14,982 nt of DNA from NCBI GenBank assembly GCA_025936205.1, contig JAICTU010000205.1:1-14982 (forward strand), read 5' to 3'. The first letter of the stretch is position 1; every line of letters starts with the position of its first letter. Shown here in pieces: positions 14,523 through 14,982 of the stretch. This DNA comes from Polyangiaceae bacterium. Its GTDB lineage: Bacteria; Myxococcota; Polyangia; Polyangiales; Polyangiaceae. The notes beneath the pieces were generated by a model that was not told the origin of the DNA, searched no databases, and saw only the letters and a program-made list of their open reading frames with translations. The position numbers and the translations under genes were made by a program.

Positions 14523-14818
14523 ACGAGACGTTTTCGGAGGTCGCCCGGCGGCGCGGGTGCGTTGACCGCGTTGGACCAGAGCACCGTGAGGCTGTAGGTG
14601 TCTGGCGTGCTCTCACTGCTGCTACACTGCGTGCGTACGACATCGGGGAGGGGCGGCGGCACGCGCAGGCGGCGCAAATCCCTGCGAAAAAAGTCACGGA
14701 GCACGGCACTGGAGCAGTATCCGCGCTGCGCGGGCGCGCATTCGACCAACAGCGCAACCCGAGGTGCGCCTGATTTTTTGCGCGAAGTGAAGTTCCACAT
14801 GGAACATGAGGGCTTCAC
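14519..14818 (-). CDS. Doubtful short hypothetical protein, convergent with DHA2 pump gene
   Basis: This 99-residue frame starts with GTG at 14818; an inner ATG at 14800 would give 93 residues. From about residue 20 the codons show a strong G/C third-position bias like real genes here, and the C-terminal part (DTYSLTVLWSNAVNAPAPPG) reads naturally. The first twenty codons are more A/T-rich. There are four Cys (CSM, VECAP, GYCSS, TQCSS), no signal peptide and no recognised motif. Its stop overlaps the pump's stop by 3 bp (CTAG). It could be a small gene, the remnant of a longer one, or chance; I cannot choose. Confidence 0.35.
   Translation of the reverse strand: MKPSCSMWNFTSRKKSGAPRVALLVECAPAQRGYCSSAVLRDFFRRDLRRLRVPPPLPDVVRTQCSSSESTPDTYSLTVLWSNAVNAPAPPGDLRKRLV
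14787..14818. repeat. Nested inverted repeats near a poly-A tract
   Basis: GTGAAG (14787-14792) pairs with CTTCAC (14813-14818), and inside it GTTCC-ACAT-GGAAC (14792-14805) forms a second stem sharing one base. A7 follows at 14819-14825, and T6 lies upstream at 14773-14778. No T-run follows the hairpin on either strand, so this is not a standard terminator. It may be the 5' part of the structured segment to its right. Confidence 0.35.
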
Positions 14819-14980
14819 AAAAAAAGGACCGCCGGCAGTGGTGAGAATCCGACAGGGCTCGGCCCCACAGATCCCCCGCGTCGCCAGGATGTGCCCGCTG
14901 CCGCTCTCAGTTCAGCAGTGGGGCGAGCCGTGAGTGGCTGGGGTCCGCTCCGGCAGCGAACGTTTGGGCTCATCCTGGCG
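14819..14980 (+). ncRNA. Candidate structured cis-regulatory RNA, cobalamin-riboswitch-like, at window edge
   Basis: Read on the plus strand, AAAAAAAGGA is followed by GGTGAGAATCC (14840-14850) and CGCCAGGATG (14882-14891). These recall, in order, the AAAAGGGAA, GGUGxxAAUCC and AGxCAGGAxACC boxes of cobalamin riboswitches. The central CCCGCxACUGU box is at best degenerate, and the spacing is shorter than in a full aptamer. CTGCCG (14898-14903) can pair either with CGGCAG at 14833-14838, closing the segment, or with CGGCAG at 14951-14956, a mutually exclusive choice as in an expression platform. No coding frame here is convincing. The regulated gene would start beyond the window. Confidence 0.3.
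14882..14980. repeat. Long interrupted inverted repeat (15 + 7 bp arms)
   Basis: CGCCAGGATGTGCCC (14882-14896) pairs with GGGCTCATCCTGGCG (14966-14980) at 14 of 15 positions. The stem continues as GCTGCCG (14897-14903) with CGGCAGC (14951-14957) after a 7-nt bulge on the right side. The central part is about 47 nt. No T-run is visible before the window ends. It is the strongest potential hairpin in the window. Confidence 0.6.
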
Positions 14981-14982
14981 CC

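Noticed and set aside
14598..14933. Plus-strand frame of 111 codons after the DHA2 pump
   Set aside because: It is Arg/Ser-rich at its start with no motif and no clear ribosome-binding site. Some codons near 14840-14930 look plausible, but that segment is better explained as structured RNA.

Overview
The window is GC-rich (roughly two thirds G+C by eye) and densely coded, with strongly G/C-biased third codon positions. It has several GTG starts and many 4-bp stop/start overlaps. This fits a high-GC Gram-negative soil or aquatic bacterium, either a proteobacterium or a myxobacterium-like lineage; nothing in it (no rRNA, tRNA or marker gene) settles the phylum. I see no insertion sequence, phage gene, CRISPR array or tRNA, so it reads as ordinary chromosome with one unusual gene.

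Left part (1-4357, minus strand): a carbohydrate-uptake operon read right to left. It encodes a lipoprotein solute-binding protein, a MalF-type permease, a MalG-type permease, and a large exported discoidin-domain protein that runs off the left edge. All three junctions are 4-bp stop/start overlaps. No ATPase gene is present. The spacer at 4358-4655 separates this operon from a rightward block and carries a perfect 8-bp inverted repeat that looks like an operator.

Middle part (4656-9456, plus strand): four genes in a row. They are an exported protein with the His-then-Cys layout of permuted papain-like (YiiX/NlpC-P60-like) enzymes, an overlapping membrane-anchored protein with a PKD-like domain, the central gene of interest, and a small exported protein. 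The gene of interest encodes an ECF-type sigma factor fused in one frame to a degenerate F1-ATPase beta-subunit-like domain. In that domain the Walker A Lys-Thr has become Arg-Val and the glutamate and Walker B segments are not recognisable, yet the fold-level motifs and the adenine-stacking Tyr motif remain. A good internal ribosome-binding site and ATG lie exactly at the domain junction. I know of no characterised system of this design; it is the best candidate for something new here.

Right part: a minus-strand pair (MFS transporter and an exported MetX-like alpha/beta hydrolase, 9476-11825) faces away from a plus-strand pair (APH-like phosphotransferase and a DHA2-type MFS pump, 11980-14522, 4-bp overlap). 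The last 460 bp contain one doubtful short minus-strand ORF and, at the extreme right edge, a highly structured segment with cobalamin-riboswitch-like boxes and mutually exclusive pairings. The gene it would control lies outside the window.
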